DNA from: Rotaria macrura
Lineage: Eukaryota > Rotifera > Eurotatoria > Philodinida > Philodinidae
Reading direction: 5' to 3'
DNA: 64,000 nt
Assembly (NCBI GenBank): GCA_900239685.1
Contig: OENT01000105.1
Location: 124,001 to 188,000 of the forward strand
Both the position numbers and the translations under genes were made by a program. A model generated the notes under the pieces. The model saw only the letters and a program-made list of their open reading frames with translations. It ran no database searches and was not told the DNA's origin. Positions 51,201 to 62,700 of the stretch are shown in pieces (positions within the stretch are counted from its first letter, which is position 1; each line of letters opens with the position of its first letter).

Positions 51201-52360
51201 GAAGACAGATGATTCTGTCTTATATTCAAATAATTATTTTGTCTTCGACTTAAAAATCTCTATGATTTCCTCATATGAGTAAATGAGCTTTGTATAAATA
51301 GCTACAATAGGCTACGTACAACGGAAGAAACGATTGTTTCAATGTTTTTCAGCAAATTCCAATGGACTCCACTTGCATGTAGTCATTCTTTTTTCTCACT
51401 TCAATTGTCATTTAATACTTCAGCAGTCAGTTCGAAATGAAAATACGCAAAAAATCTAAAATAGTACTTAATACATGGATTTGGAAATATATAACCGTTA
51501 TATTGAAACAAACACCACTCGTAATTATGTGCTTTTCTTGGGGAACATATGACATGATGAGTAATGATGTTAATAAAATTGCGCCATATGTTTTCATTTC
51601 ATTGAACGATGTAGAAGACAAATACGAACAGTGATCTAATAATCGACTTTAGTTTCACAGATAAATTATTCTAATTTTGTTTGAAATCATGATAGAATAT
51701 GATGTAGTTAAAAAACAATATGTACAACAAGAAATTTTCGTGTTTTTCATTGCTTGTTTGCAATATAAATCTCGCATTAGCTTTTCTGGTTTTTCGTTCG
51801 GAAGAATATTTTCATGATAGAAAATATAGTGATATCAGTTCAAGTATTAAAAGATAGTCCATATTTCAGATTTTCCAACTAAGAAAATATTTCATAATTT
51901 TGGTTACACATGACAGATCAGATCAATTTTTACAAAAACTTCTTCTCTTTGCTCATTTATATTGAGCATTTATTAAAGTAAATATATTCCGTTAGAAATC
52001 TACTCCTAAATTCGGAGCATATGCCGTCGGCTGGATTGACATCACTCATGAAAAATCTTAATATGGAAGCCGTGCTTTTAGCTATGTTGAAAATTCAAGT
52101 GCTGTAACATTGAAGTACGCAGTACGCTTTCAACCTTGCCGATGTATAAATTGAAACGCAAACTTTGATCTGTTGTCATCGAAATAATATTCAAATTTTT
52201 ATTTTTGGTATCAGTATACATTGAAAAAATGAGACTTTTTTACATTTAATTGTGAAGACAATACTTTTCGAGAATATGACACCTCGATTATTGTATGTCG
52301 TTGTTTTTATTAAAAAAAATACATTTTAAATTTCATATAAATGTTTGACAGATAGCATGA
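48272..52360. other. Gene-free stretch of about 4 kb
   Basis: No exon supported. Plus-strand frames at 48786-49094 and 51437-51634 have no domain or splice partner. A TA run occurs at about 50757-50773. The left edge should contain the tetraspanin promoter and the right edge the 3' UTR of the His-rich gene. Confidence 0.5.
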
Positions 52361-53803
52361 TCAGGCTGCTAGTCTCTTGTCCACAACGTTGGTTAAATAC
52401 CGATCATAAAATCGTGTTTGTGGATCAGGTTTATAAATTCTAGGAATTTCTATTGCTTCATCCCAATCTTTACCGTGTGGTTGTCGCGCTAGTGTACCAT
52501 AGTATTCGTTTGGAAACCGAGTTGTGTTTGTTTTTTGATGAGGATGATGGTGATGATCACCACGTAGAATCGGTGGCAAATGTGAAGTTTGATTGTAAAT
52601 CGGAGATGCCGGTACATTAAATGATTCTCGTGTTTGAGGTAAATAAGGTGGCCGTTCCGATCTTTTCACTGAACCGTCAGTAAGGTGCATATCAGAACCA
52701 TGATTTGAGCCAGACGGAGGACGACGTCGGACATGAAGACTTGGATGATGATGATAATTTTGTTGAGACGGAATCGACGGAGAATTATGAGATGGGATAT
52801 GATTTTGATTATGATGTAGATAATGCTTAGGATGACGATGTTTATTATTGTCTTCAATATCAAAATTTAGAAGATTTTTTTCTGGTATTTTCGAGCGCAT
52901 TTTTGTTCGATTATTCAGTGAGTTGGATGTTATGATCAAACTATTATTAGAACTTGGAGGTGATTTATTTGCATGTAATTGCACATTATGATCGTTAGAA
53001 TCGTTCTCGTTTTTTAATTTACGACGTTGTTGAGATATAGTTCGTCGTGTTGGCTGCTCTCGATGTTCATCATTATCACAATTTTCTACATGTAAATGCT
53101 GTTGATGATGATTATTATCATGAACTTCATGAAATGTCAAATGTGATGATGTTGGCGACATTTTTTCATTGAAATCATGACGTTGTTTATCTTGATTGGA
53201 TCGAATAATTGGTACAGCATTCGGACGAAGTTTTTTCGGGTGCTGTTTTGGTTTTATTGACGATGTTATTAATGCAGGTTGATGAGTATATTGTGAAGGA
53301 TCAAGCGATTCGTTCGGTATTATTTGACAATCGGCTGTTTGACGATGATGCATATGCCAATCAGGATTTTTTACTTTGTAGTAATTCCAATAAGGATAGT
53401 GGTTTTCACTTAAATCTTGTGATTTACTTTCATGCAATGGAGCCAATGTTCCGTAGATCGGCGCAGCTTTATGAAAGCTATTTCTCTTTTTCTTCTCTTC
53501 CTTACGAGGAAGTTGAAATTGAGTTGCAGTTGGCAATCCATTATCTTGAAATTCATTATAATGATTTCGAAAAGTCAATGGTTGTTTATTTGCTAAGTGT
53601 GAAGACGATGCTGGTGTTGGTGTTGGCAATCGTTTAACAAATGGACTAGACATTTGAATTGTATCATTCGACGAGGCAATGGATGATCGTTCAGATATAT
53701 AAATATCTTGATCATCGTCATCAACATCAACATCATAACTAATGTGCATTAATGGTTTTCCATGTATTTGTTGTGAATCAAAAGTTTTAAAATTATACGT
53801 CAT
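52361..53803 (-). CDS. Disordered His/Asn/Pro-rich protein of unknown function
   Basis: A single uninterrupted 480-codon frame, by far the longest intronless frame in the window, starting ATG at 53803 and ending TGA at 52361-52363. No recognised domain, signal peptide or membrane segment. Composition is rich in His, Asn, Pro, Ser and Gln with several His clusters, and an acidic run (DVDVDDDDQD) lies near residue 25. Two features look constrained: YGTLA occurs twice (near residue 118 and again near 437), and the last 50 residues are ordered-looking and rich in Tyr, Arg and Asp (DWDEAIEIPRIYKP; FYDRYLTNVV). Tyr-containing short motifs in a disordered protein suggest a scaffold or adaptor, but this is speculation. 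Length and frame make it a likely real gene. Confidence 0.7.
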   Translation of the reverse strand: MTYNFKTFDSQQIHGKPLMHISYDVDVDDDDQDIYISERSSIASSNDTIQMSSPFVKRLPTPTPASSSHLANKQPLTFRNHYNEFQDNGLPTATQFQLPRKEEKKKRNSFHKAAPIYGTLAPLHESKSQDLSENHYPYWNYYKVKNPDWHMHHRQTADCQIIPNESLDPSQYTHQPALITSSIKPKQHPKKLRPNAVPIIRSNQDKQRHDFNEKMSPTSSHLTFHEVHDNNHHQQHLHVENCDNDEHREQPTRRTISQQRRKLKNENDSNDHNVQLHANKSPPSSNNSLIITSNSLNNRTKMRSKIPEKNLLNFDIEDNNKHRHPKHYLHHNQNHIPSHNSPSIPSQQNYHHHPSLHVRRRPPSGSNHGSDMHLTDGSVKRSERPPYLPQTRESFNVPASPIYNQTSHLPPILRGDHHHHPHQKTNTTRFPNEYYGTLARQPHGKDWDEAIEIPRIYKPDPQTRFYDRYLTNVVDKRLAA

Positions 53804-54389
53804 GTTTTTCGTTTACGGTTTTTGAACAATATAAAAAAGCAGAAATGAATTGACAGACAAAAAAGTAGAAAAGAAGAAAAATGAGTAGGTTCTTTTTTCT
53901 CAATCAGTTCGATTTGTTTTGTTTGAATTCGAGTGCGTCAACAGCAACAGTATACCTCGGTTGGCAATGTGATTGAAGCACAATTTATAAAGAGGAATAA
54001 GCAAACATAAACAGATGTTAAATCAACATGACCAACGACTAATCTTCATAAAAAAAAGAGTCTACTAGTTGCGGGTAAGAAGCAAAAGAAAACAGAACTG
54101 ATACCATACAATGTCATATCGGAATATCGAAGTTTGATTTGAACTAATTAGATTGACAACTAAAATAACGAACTAATAACTGCTTTCATTACAACATAGA
54201 TTGGCCAATAGTCATATGCTCAGATCCTATGATTATGAAAGAAAAGCAGAAAAGTCTTTTATGGTTTCCTGCGAAAGAAATGAAGAATAGTCCATGCAGA
54301 CAGCAATGACTATTTACACATGAAATACAAATCTTTGTTTATGTATTCTTCACCGATTCTTTTTTCTAATACTATACTGATTAAAGTAA

Positions 54390-54432
<43 letters not shown>

Positions 54433-57400
54433 AGCTATGAAGCAGAAATTCTCGAGTAATTCTGTTGTAAAAGTTTTTATTTCTATCAAGTAATTTAAAA
54501 TTTTAGTTTTCGTCTTACATTACCAGGTGATTTCAAATGAATGACTCTTATTAATTTAGCATACATGAAAGAAACCAGATATGTTAATCGAAAAAAATTT
54601 TGTGAATCGATTTAAAGAAAAGACACTGTCTGCATGTCTTATGTATAATTGATGGAATGCAGATGACTTGCATAGGCCATTCTTGAGTTTAATAAAAATG
54701 TAATACAGTAATGAAAACTGTCATAAAAAAAGTTTTTATACGCACCACAAACTCAAGTGGAAGATGTAAGATCAACAAAAGATGTATAATTAGATTAACA
54801 GTTACGGTAGACCTTAAATATTTACGATTTCGAACGGACGAGTTTCATGTGTTTTATTTTATATCATTATCATCGAAACGATTTCAGATCAATGAGATTA
54901 TTTGTCGTTTTTTCATTCTTTTACATTTGAATTATTATGAAATATTTTGCAATGCTTCTCGAATGCCATCAATAAATCAAGATCAGAGGAAAGGATTCAA
55001 TAGTGTGTTTTATGATTTGTTTCATCAATGATTTCTTGACTACGACTTTACTTAATTGTTATTAAACCTGTTCGATGATATAGTATCTGAATAAATAATC
55101 GACATTTTGAAAATGTATATCATACAATGGTATTTTAATTAATGTAAAATTGTGCATATCATCAACTAAAAGTGTCAATGATAAGAAATTGACTTTTAAT
55201 CAACATAAGATTTCTCATGGAATTCGATAGTGACTTTCATTATTTAGCGCTACATGACAGCTCCGTGCTTTTATATCAGAAAAACAACAGTAAATGCAAT
55301 TAGAACTCTTCGACAATTTTCATGCCTCTTGCAATGATAGAAGAGATACTAATCTGATTGCATTTGATTGTTTCAGATAACTTCGACTAATTAAAATACT
55401 ATATTGTTAAATTATTTGACTGTATTGAAACGGTTGATGTTATATTTTTAGATATTCATGTTAACTTTGCTCTGCACATGAAAAATATCGATGGAAAAGT
55501 TTTGTAGAGCAAATTGATGCTAGGACTAAATGTAAATCTATAGGTTTTTATCTCTAAAGCGTCTGGTCAATTCAAATCTAGGTTCACAAATACGAATTGA
55601 AACTGTGACAAATACGGTACTGGTTTGGTCATTACCACAATTGACTGTGACAAAGACTTTTCTATCCCTGTTTTAGAACGGGTTTTATTTTTCTTCAGAT
55701 AAAATTAGTTTTTCGTGGATAGTCTCATCGAACTGTTTTTTTCTCAGTTTATGACGATATGTATCGTTCTTTGAGAATTACTGAAAAAAGCATCGATACG
55801 AAAGTAAAACTTACCGACACTTTCAATCATTTCTAATACAATAGAGACTATTCAGATCGCAGAAAATCATTTAAGATTATAACCAGAAACTTGGAAATGA
55901 GTAAGGTTTTCAACTTAGAAAAATGTAAATTCCTAAAACAAAACTCATGTCTGAAACTCTATTTTCATGGCAAGTCCCATGAAAATGTTGAGTCTTTAAC
56001 TTGTTATTAGATTTGACTTGAAATTTAAAGAATTTTCATGTTTTACTATATTATCAATTGACATAAAAATCAACTGACACAAGAATAAATAAAAACGGCT
56101 TGTTTTTCTATCGGTCCATTAAATATTCTATTTTTGGATTATTAAGTTCCATTCATGACTTTGTCAAAAGAAAGGCGGAAAGAGCGAAAAGAAATATACT
56201 TTTTAATAAACAAAAATGCGAAAGCAAATCAATATTTCGATATTAAATAAATCATCGACTATTTGAGAAACTAAAGATTCAAGCATACAGGTGTGTATGC
56301 ACATAGTATGAAATCGCAAATTTCTATTGATGAAAGACGACTGAATTGAATCAGGATTATAAAGCAACATGATTTATTTATTTGATCTACATCTAATACT
56401 GGCATGATCTTGATGTTTATCTTTAGTGTACGTGCTATCATAAAATACATCACTTTTTTATTTCTGTTGAAATCCTATTTCAATATGTTTCTTCGCTAAG
56501 AAGATGATAGACTTTCAGATTTTATCAAATGATAATAAATTTATAGCTGTTATTTTGTGCATAGTTACGTTAAGTTTTTTAAATTCAAATATGATCTACA
56601 ACCGATAATACTTCTAGATAAACAATGAATATGGTTGAAAATTCGTACAAAAAAAAATGGCATCGAGAAATTAGAATGGGAAAACACATGCGAAACGTGT
56701 TGACTATTTAGTTTTTCACAGTCCGGTGATGAGCATATTGATTTCAGTCAAATAATAGAATAATACTGAAACCAATTCTTCTCGTAATTTTATTCAGGCA
56801 ATCTACTCAAATCGACAACTATGAAATAAATTCCGGAGATAAATTAGCCCGATAATTCTTAGTCGAATCGATTCTGGTACAAGGCAACCAACATGTATGT
56901 GATTGTTCAAACGTGCATATTGATTTCACAGCACGATTTATTTCAATGAAAACCACACTAGACAGTTGTTCTGCAGCTGCCTGCGGCTTGCTGAATGAAA
57001 AAAAAGAAAATATGCTGGATGCGTACGAGACAAGCATATTTCTACCTATTCTTTACTAGTCAGATTCGTAAAAAAAACTAATGCTCTAGGCGAAATTGAT
57101 GTAGTAAACCAAAGAACATGTTGCAATGATTTTGTTCTCAAATCTTTCTTATGGAAAAATCAAAATCTTCCATCGTAAATTATTCAACAATCTAAGCAAA
57201 ACATTTCGGTCGAAGTGAGTTTTACTCGAAACTGATTTAATGCAGGAGAAAACTTTGTTATAATGAATGTTGAAATTTAGTTCGACTGAAAATAACTTCA
57301 AAAAATGTTTTCTAAGAGACAATTTTGCTTGTTTTCTCTTTTAAGAACATGTAAAAATCGGAAATCAATTTATAATGAGCTCTTATGAATGTTCAATTGA

Positions 57401-58406
57401 ATACTTGAAAAGCAATTTGTTTCAACGCTTCTGTCATAGTGAAATGAATTCAGCTATTTGTTCGATATTCTACGAAAATCGATGCTTATTTTATTTCTTT
57501 TCCACGATTATCATTTGAACGGCATCAAAGCATTCTTTTAAATTCACATTATGGAGATTTATCAAAAACATTTATGGTTTTACTGTAGATTGAAAATCAT
57601 ATCTGATGTACTTTTGAAAATTCATTACAGTTATTTCATTATAATTCCTCATTTGGCGCAGTTAGTAATCTATATTAGATTTGTATTCGTGAGAAATTTA
57701 CTGAGTAATGCGATCAATTAGGATTTCAAGTGATAGGCATATGAGTTCTCAGGGAAATTCTATCCAGATGCAATACATTCGATCTTAGATACCATATTTA
57801 GAATGCTTATTTTATGAATTCGCTAGTTTATAAAAGAGATGCTAGATATGTTTTACACATATCAACACTATGTTTCACAGTGTTTCTTATTATGTACTCA
57901 TACCGTGAGAAAGATTTAACTTTCTTATTGATTCATCATATTGAATCATCTTTTTATTGCTAAAAAATTGATATTAATTAAAGCATGGGAACTAATGAAA
58001 ATATTTAACATAAAAGACATGTTCCATTACAAATTTATTTGCATTTTCTGTGTATTTTGAATTATTCTACGTATACGGATAATTCTGTAGTATGATTTTA
58101 TAGTTAAGTTCTTAATGCGATCTGGAAAAAAATTCTGATATCATCATGAAATATTTTCTAAACAACATTCAATTAAATTCTTTATCATAACAACGATAAT
58201 TAGGCATCACTGATCATAACAGTACCATTCAGAAATTATATTTGAAAACCGCTATTTTCAAAAAGATAGTTTCATTTTAGGCATACAAGTTGCAGATGTT
58301 GTCATTCAGAACAAGAATATGCTGAATTTGATTTGATTGTTATTTGCAGTGATATCAATGTGTAGTGTTTTTTTTCCATGCACCTTGTATAGTTCATGTG
58401 TCAGCG
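53804..58406. other. Gene-free stretch of about 4.6 kb
   Basis: No exon supported. The longest plus-strand frame (54711-55031) shows no domain and low-complexity composition. A long TA microsatellite is annotated separately. The left end should include the promoter of the His-rich gene. Confidence 0.5.
54392..54427. repeat. (AT)18 microsatellite
   Basis: Thirty-six bases of uninterrupted AT dinucleotide, the longest pure dinucleotide run in the window. Confidence 0.95.
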
Positions 58407-58808
58407 TAGGCTTGCAACGAACCCAAACGTTCGGGTTCGGTGCTAGATTCAGGTTCGATCTCGATTAAAACTATTGTGGAAGATTTGATAAGAATCAAAA
58501 GCAATCCGATAGCAAAAGGATTTCAGAGAAATTGACATGAACTAATCAGAAGTCTTGTTTACATCTATTTGGTTCGAATTTTGAAAAATTCGGATACGAG
58601 AGCTTACTCCTGCAAGTATTTTGCTCATTAACCCATCTTTCAAAGTGAGAAGCTTAAACCAAACCCACACTAGAAATGGATCCGAACTCGAACCTGAGTC
58701 CGAACCCGAACCGGAATCCGAACTCTAAGACTGAACTGAAACCCGAACCCGAATCCAGAACTGTTCGGTCCGAACTAAGAACTCGGGTTCGGGTTCGTTG
58801 CATGCCTA
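58407..58808. mobile_element. 402-bp inverted-end element with CGAACC-like hexamer repeats
   Basis: The left end TAGGCTTGCAACGAACCC (58407-58424) and the right end GGGTTCGTTGCATGCCTA (58791-58808) are inverted copies with 17 of 18 matches. The outermost TA on both sides may be a TA target duplication. Inside, hexamers of the type CGAACC, CCGAAC and GGTTCG recur in clusters near each end, most densely at 58680-58800. The plus-strand frame at 58676-58858 (Pro-Asn/Ser repeats) is a by-product of the hexamers and not a gene. It is likely a small non-autonomous DNA transposon. Confidence 0.65.
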
Positions 58809-59761
58809 TGCCAGAGAAAAGTGCTTGTCAACAGAAATTAGATATGTTCATTGATTGAAATCTAATGCAATCACCACTTATGTTACACAATACTACCGGG
58901 CATTATTTTCCCATCAATACTATTGATACATTTTTTACTTCATCTCTCCAATAGATTGATGAGAACAATACTACTAATTTTCACAGAGTGTTAATATAGT
59001 TCGATGTATAAGTAGTAGATTATTTATGTATGCTACGAAAACTTACTCGCCATCATAATGTGAATTTTTCAATTTAAAACTAATTTCAGACGTGTATTTA
59101 CAACCATTAGCATAAGTTCATATGTGAAAATGAATGTATTTTTTCAAGAGACGAATACTACATCGTATTCAGAACTCTAAAACTATATCAACAAAGTCAA
59201 GTGAAAAACTTTATTACATCTAAATCCTACTGAAGTGTTTTGACTTCAGGCATATTTATGAAAATAACCAGATTCGTTTTTAAATATTCCATTTTTCTTT
59301 TTCATGAAAACGTTTTCTTTTTGACGGATTATCATAACTTTTTAAGTAATGAAATTTCCCAGTAATCGTATGTGACAATATTCGATTTCATCGATTATTA
59401 AATCTTCAACGAAAAAAGAAAACATAATGTTGAAATTAAACTCATTTGTTGATACCAGTGATCATCGTGATATACGTTCATTCACGTCTGCTCGATAGTC
59501 AATCGACAACATGCCAATAAAAATATTCAATTTTATATGAAATCAATATCGATCTATCGTTTAAAAAATTTTTCTGTGCTCTAAAATAAATAACTGTAGC
59601 TTGATATTTGAAAATCATCAAGGGGTTCGAAAAAAGTTTATTTAAAGGCAAGTTTTGTTGACAAACATTTTTAATAAGCAGCACTTGATTCAAGGCGAAA
59701 AGAATATATGAATAAAAGTAACACATGGTAAAAGAAAATCATGTACTTTTCTCACATCTTA
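58809..59761. other. Intergenic stretch 3' of the death-domain gene
   Basis: No exon supported. The minus-strand frame at 59499-59726 has no recognisable domain and no splice signals linking it to the neighbouring gene, whose stop codon lies at 59762-59764. The region probably holds that gene's 3' UTR and poly(A) signals. Confidence 0.5.
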
Positions 59762-62700
59762 TCAAATATTGACTCTGTTACGCATGCGTCTGCGTTTGTT
59801 TGGAAATTTCATAGAATCATTTGAGTTTTCACTATCACGACTGCCAATATTGTCTCTGCTTGTATCGAATAAGTTCATAGGCTAGAAAAAAGAAAAGAAA
59901 AAAAGGAAACCATGTCGAATAATTGTTAATGTAGTGCGATTTGAAAAAGAAAATATCGAGTTTAATTTCGTGGATGGGAGTGCTAAATATCGATATTTGT
60001 GTATATAAGTGTATGTATGTATGTGCGTATGTGTGTGTTTATATATGTAACGAGAAAAAATTGAATTTATCCATAGGGTGCGATTATGTGTTATATGTGT
60101 ACACCAGTTGGTTAGTGATTTATATCGGTGCAGTTCAGTTTATGACCAATGGTCGGTGTTTTCTAACCGGCTGCAACGGATCAAGACCAATTTTAGAATA
60201 AACATATGTATCATGCGTTTTTATCACTCCTGTATGAATTTTCTCAAATAAACGATTCAATTTCCTATTGAGATCTTCAATTTCTTTTTTCCGTGGATCG
60301 ATTTCTTCTTGTATTTCGTCTAAATAACGCTTCGGTTTCAATATTCGACGATCAATAATTTGTATGATGTCCAAGCGATGTATTTCTCGAAGTGCTTGAA
60401 TTAAATCGTTGAGTTTTGCACGTGTATGAAAACGTCGCCATTTGTTTAACGCATCTGTTGCTTGATCCTAAATAGAGCATATGTAAATTAAAAATAGATA
60501 AAGAAGAAAATCAATCAGTAGAAATTGATATTAACATGGAACACATCCCCACGATGATATTTATCGTCAAAATAAGTAACATCTTTTGATATTTCTTCTT
60601 TACCACGTAATGGATAGAATGGTAATTGCCAGTAAAGTCGAGTCCAATCACGTCCTATGTATTTAGCTGTAAGACGCATGGCTTTGGACAGGTCATCTAG
60701 ACAAGAAAAAGAATTATGTTTAACAAGAATTTGTCACATAATTATTTGATGATCGTGAAATTGTTAACTATTCAATGAAAGTTATTATAATCAAAGTAGA
60801 GATTGAGTGCATGTTTTCTCATAGTACACAAACATAGAATGTATTCTCTTCGAAATGGTTACTTTTTACTTGCGTCTCATGGCTGAGAAGTAATGATTGG
60901 TTACAAAAACTACCTTCTATCATACTTGGATTCCGTTATATCCTAAATGAACGTAGTCAAGTATATGTTCAGTTCTTAATGAGATTCGACAGGTTCTAGA
61001 GCTTATCTTCAATATACTATTGACCTTTCATTAAAACGATTGAGAACTTGATGATGATATGATGAAGTTCATCGTAAAAGTAAAAGGAACTATTTGAAAA
61101 TGTGATTGCGAATTGTTTATGTTAAACTATACTGGTAGGAGGCATAAAGTAGAAAATTCCGCCAACTCGGTGTGTGTGGCTCTTTTATTATTATTACTCG
61201 TATCGTATAGTTGTTTTGATAGAAAAATTTTGGATGTTTCGTGAAAGTCTTAAATTGGAATACTTCAGATTTTTCCAGTGATTAATAAGAAACAGTATGT
61301 AGATCCGGAATATGTACTAAACATGATATTAAAATGTGTGGTTTATTGTCGAAATATTGATTGTTTCGTTCTACTTGCACAACAATCGAACAAATTCACA
61401 TCACTGGACAGAACATGAATCACAACAAAATTATTCATCTTGAAATCAATGCACGAATGGTTGTATTTTTTTTATTTCGTAAGATGCCTATTTGGAGAAG
61501 AATGAAAGTTAAAAGAAGAAGAAGATTATTGTAATCCAGTTATTTGTTTTTGCAAGTCGTTCTCTAAGATTACATTGAAATAACGTTAATAAGTGTGTTA
61601 AGAGACGGTAATAGAACATTGAGTGCCTTCAGCACAGAGCTAATAGAGAAAGTCGTGTTTCTAATGTTTACTACAGGATTAATATGCTATTAAACCATTA
61701 ACTATTGTTTTTCTTTCACATCTACTACAAGTAAGAATAATAGATATCGTTTATAAACGACATTCATAAATAAAAGATAAGAATTTATAACCCTTTCCGA
61801 CCGGATGGTACCAAATGGGCACATTTTGAAATTTCTTTATCAAAACCTGTTTCAAACTGGTGTTGAGCATCGTTCTGATATCATGATAATCAACGGCACC
61901 AATGTCAAAATTTATTCACCTTTCATTCAAGGTAAATGCACTTTGCTTTCTCAAAACAGCACCATGAGAGCTGAGCGGCACGGAGAATCTCCACAATCAG
62001 AACTATCACTGTTTCGAACATCTAATAAAAGTCGATATTCGAAGTACCAACTGCAAAAATTTTTTTGATAGATTCTCTGTTTTCGTCACTACTAATGACA
62101 GTGTTTCAATAATAAATTATATAAGAAAAAACAAGAATGTTACTTTTTGGTCACATCCGGACGTAACGGTACATACATGTAAAAAAATTTTGTCTTTTAT
62201 CTACCTAAAGGAGTTCGATGTTTTATACTTTTTCTTGATGCATACCATGAATCTAATACAAAGATTATGTTTCTACCGATTCTCTCGATGCCTCAACTTA
62301 GTTATTACTAGAACACGGTGAAATATCACGGAACTATGTAAAATTTTGTCTGTTTTTTTAAGATCAAACCTAGAATTTAGAAAAGATCTGGGAGTTTTCG
62401 AAGCATCCAGCAGTGATTGTCAATGGTAAACTATAATCTAGTTTGAAAACTCCCAGAGCATCTCTAAATTCTGAGTCTTTTCTCAAGAAAACAGGTAAAT
62501 TTTGCTTAATGCCGCGATGTTTCACGATATTCTATCGATAACTCAGCTGATTTATTGAGGGAAGATGTAGAAACATAATCTTTGTTCTAGTTTCATGGTA
62601 TGGATTAAGAAAAAGTATAAATCATCGAACTCCTTTAGGTAGAAGAAAGATCAATTTTTTTACATGTCTGTAACGTTATGGCCGGATGTGACCAAAAGGT

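Noticed and set aside
58676..58858. 60-codon Pro/Asn/Ser-repeat frame
   Set aside because: It is produced by the CGAACC hexamers of the 402-bp element and ends outside it without any gene signal.
59941..60201. 86-codon plus-strand frame
   Set aside because: It overlaps a TATG microsatellite and is antisense to an intron and exon of the death-domain gene.
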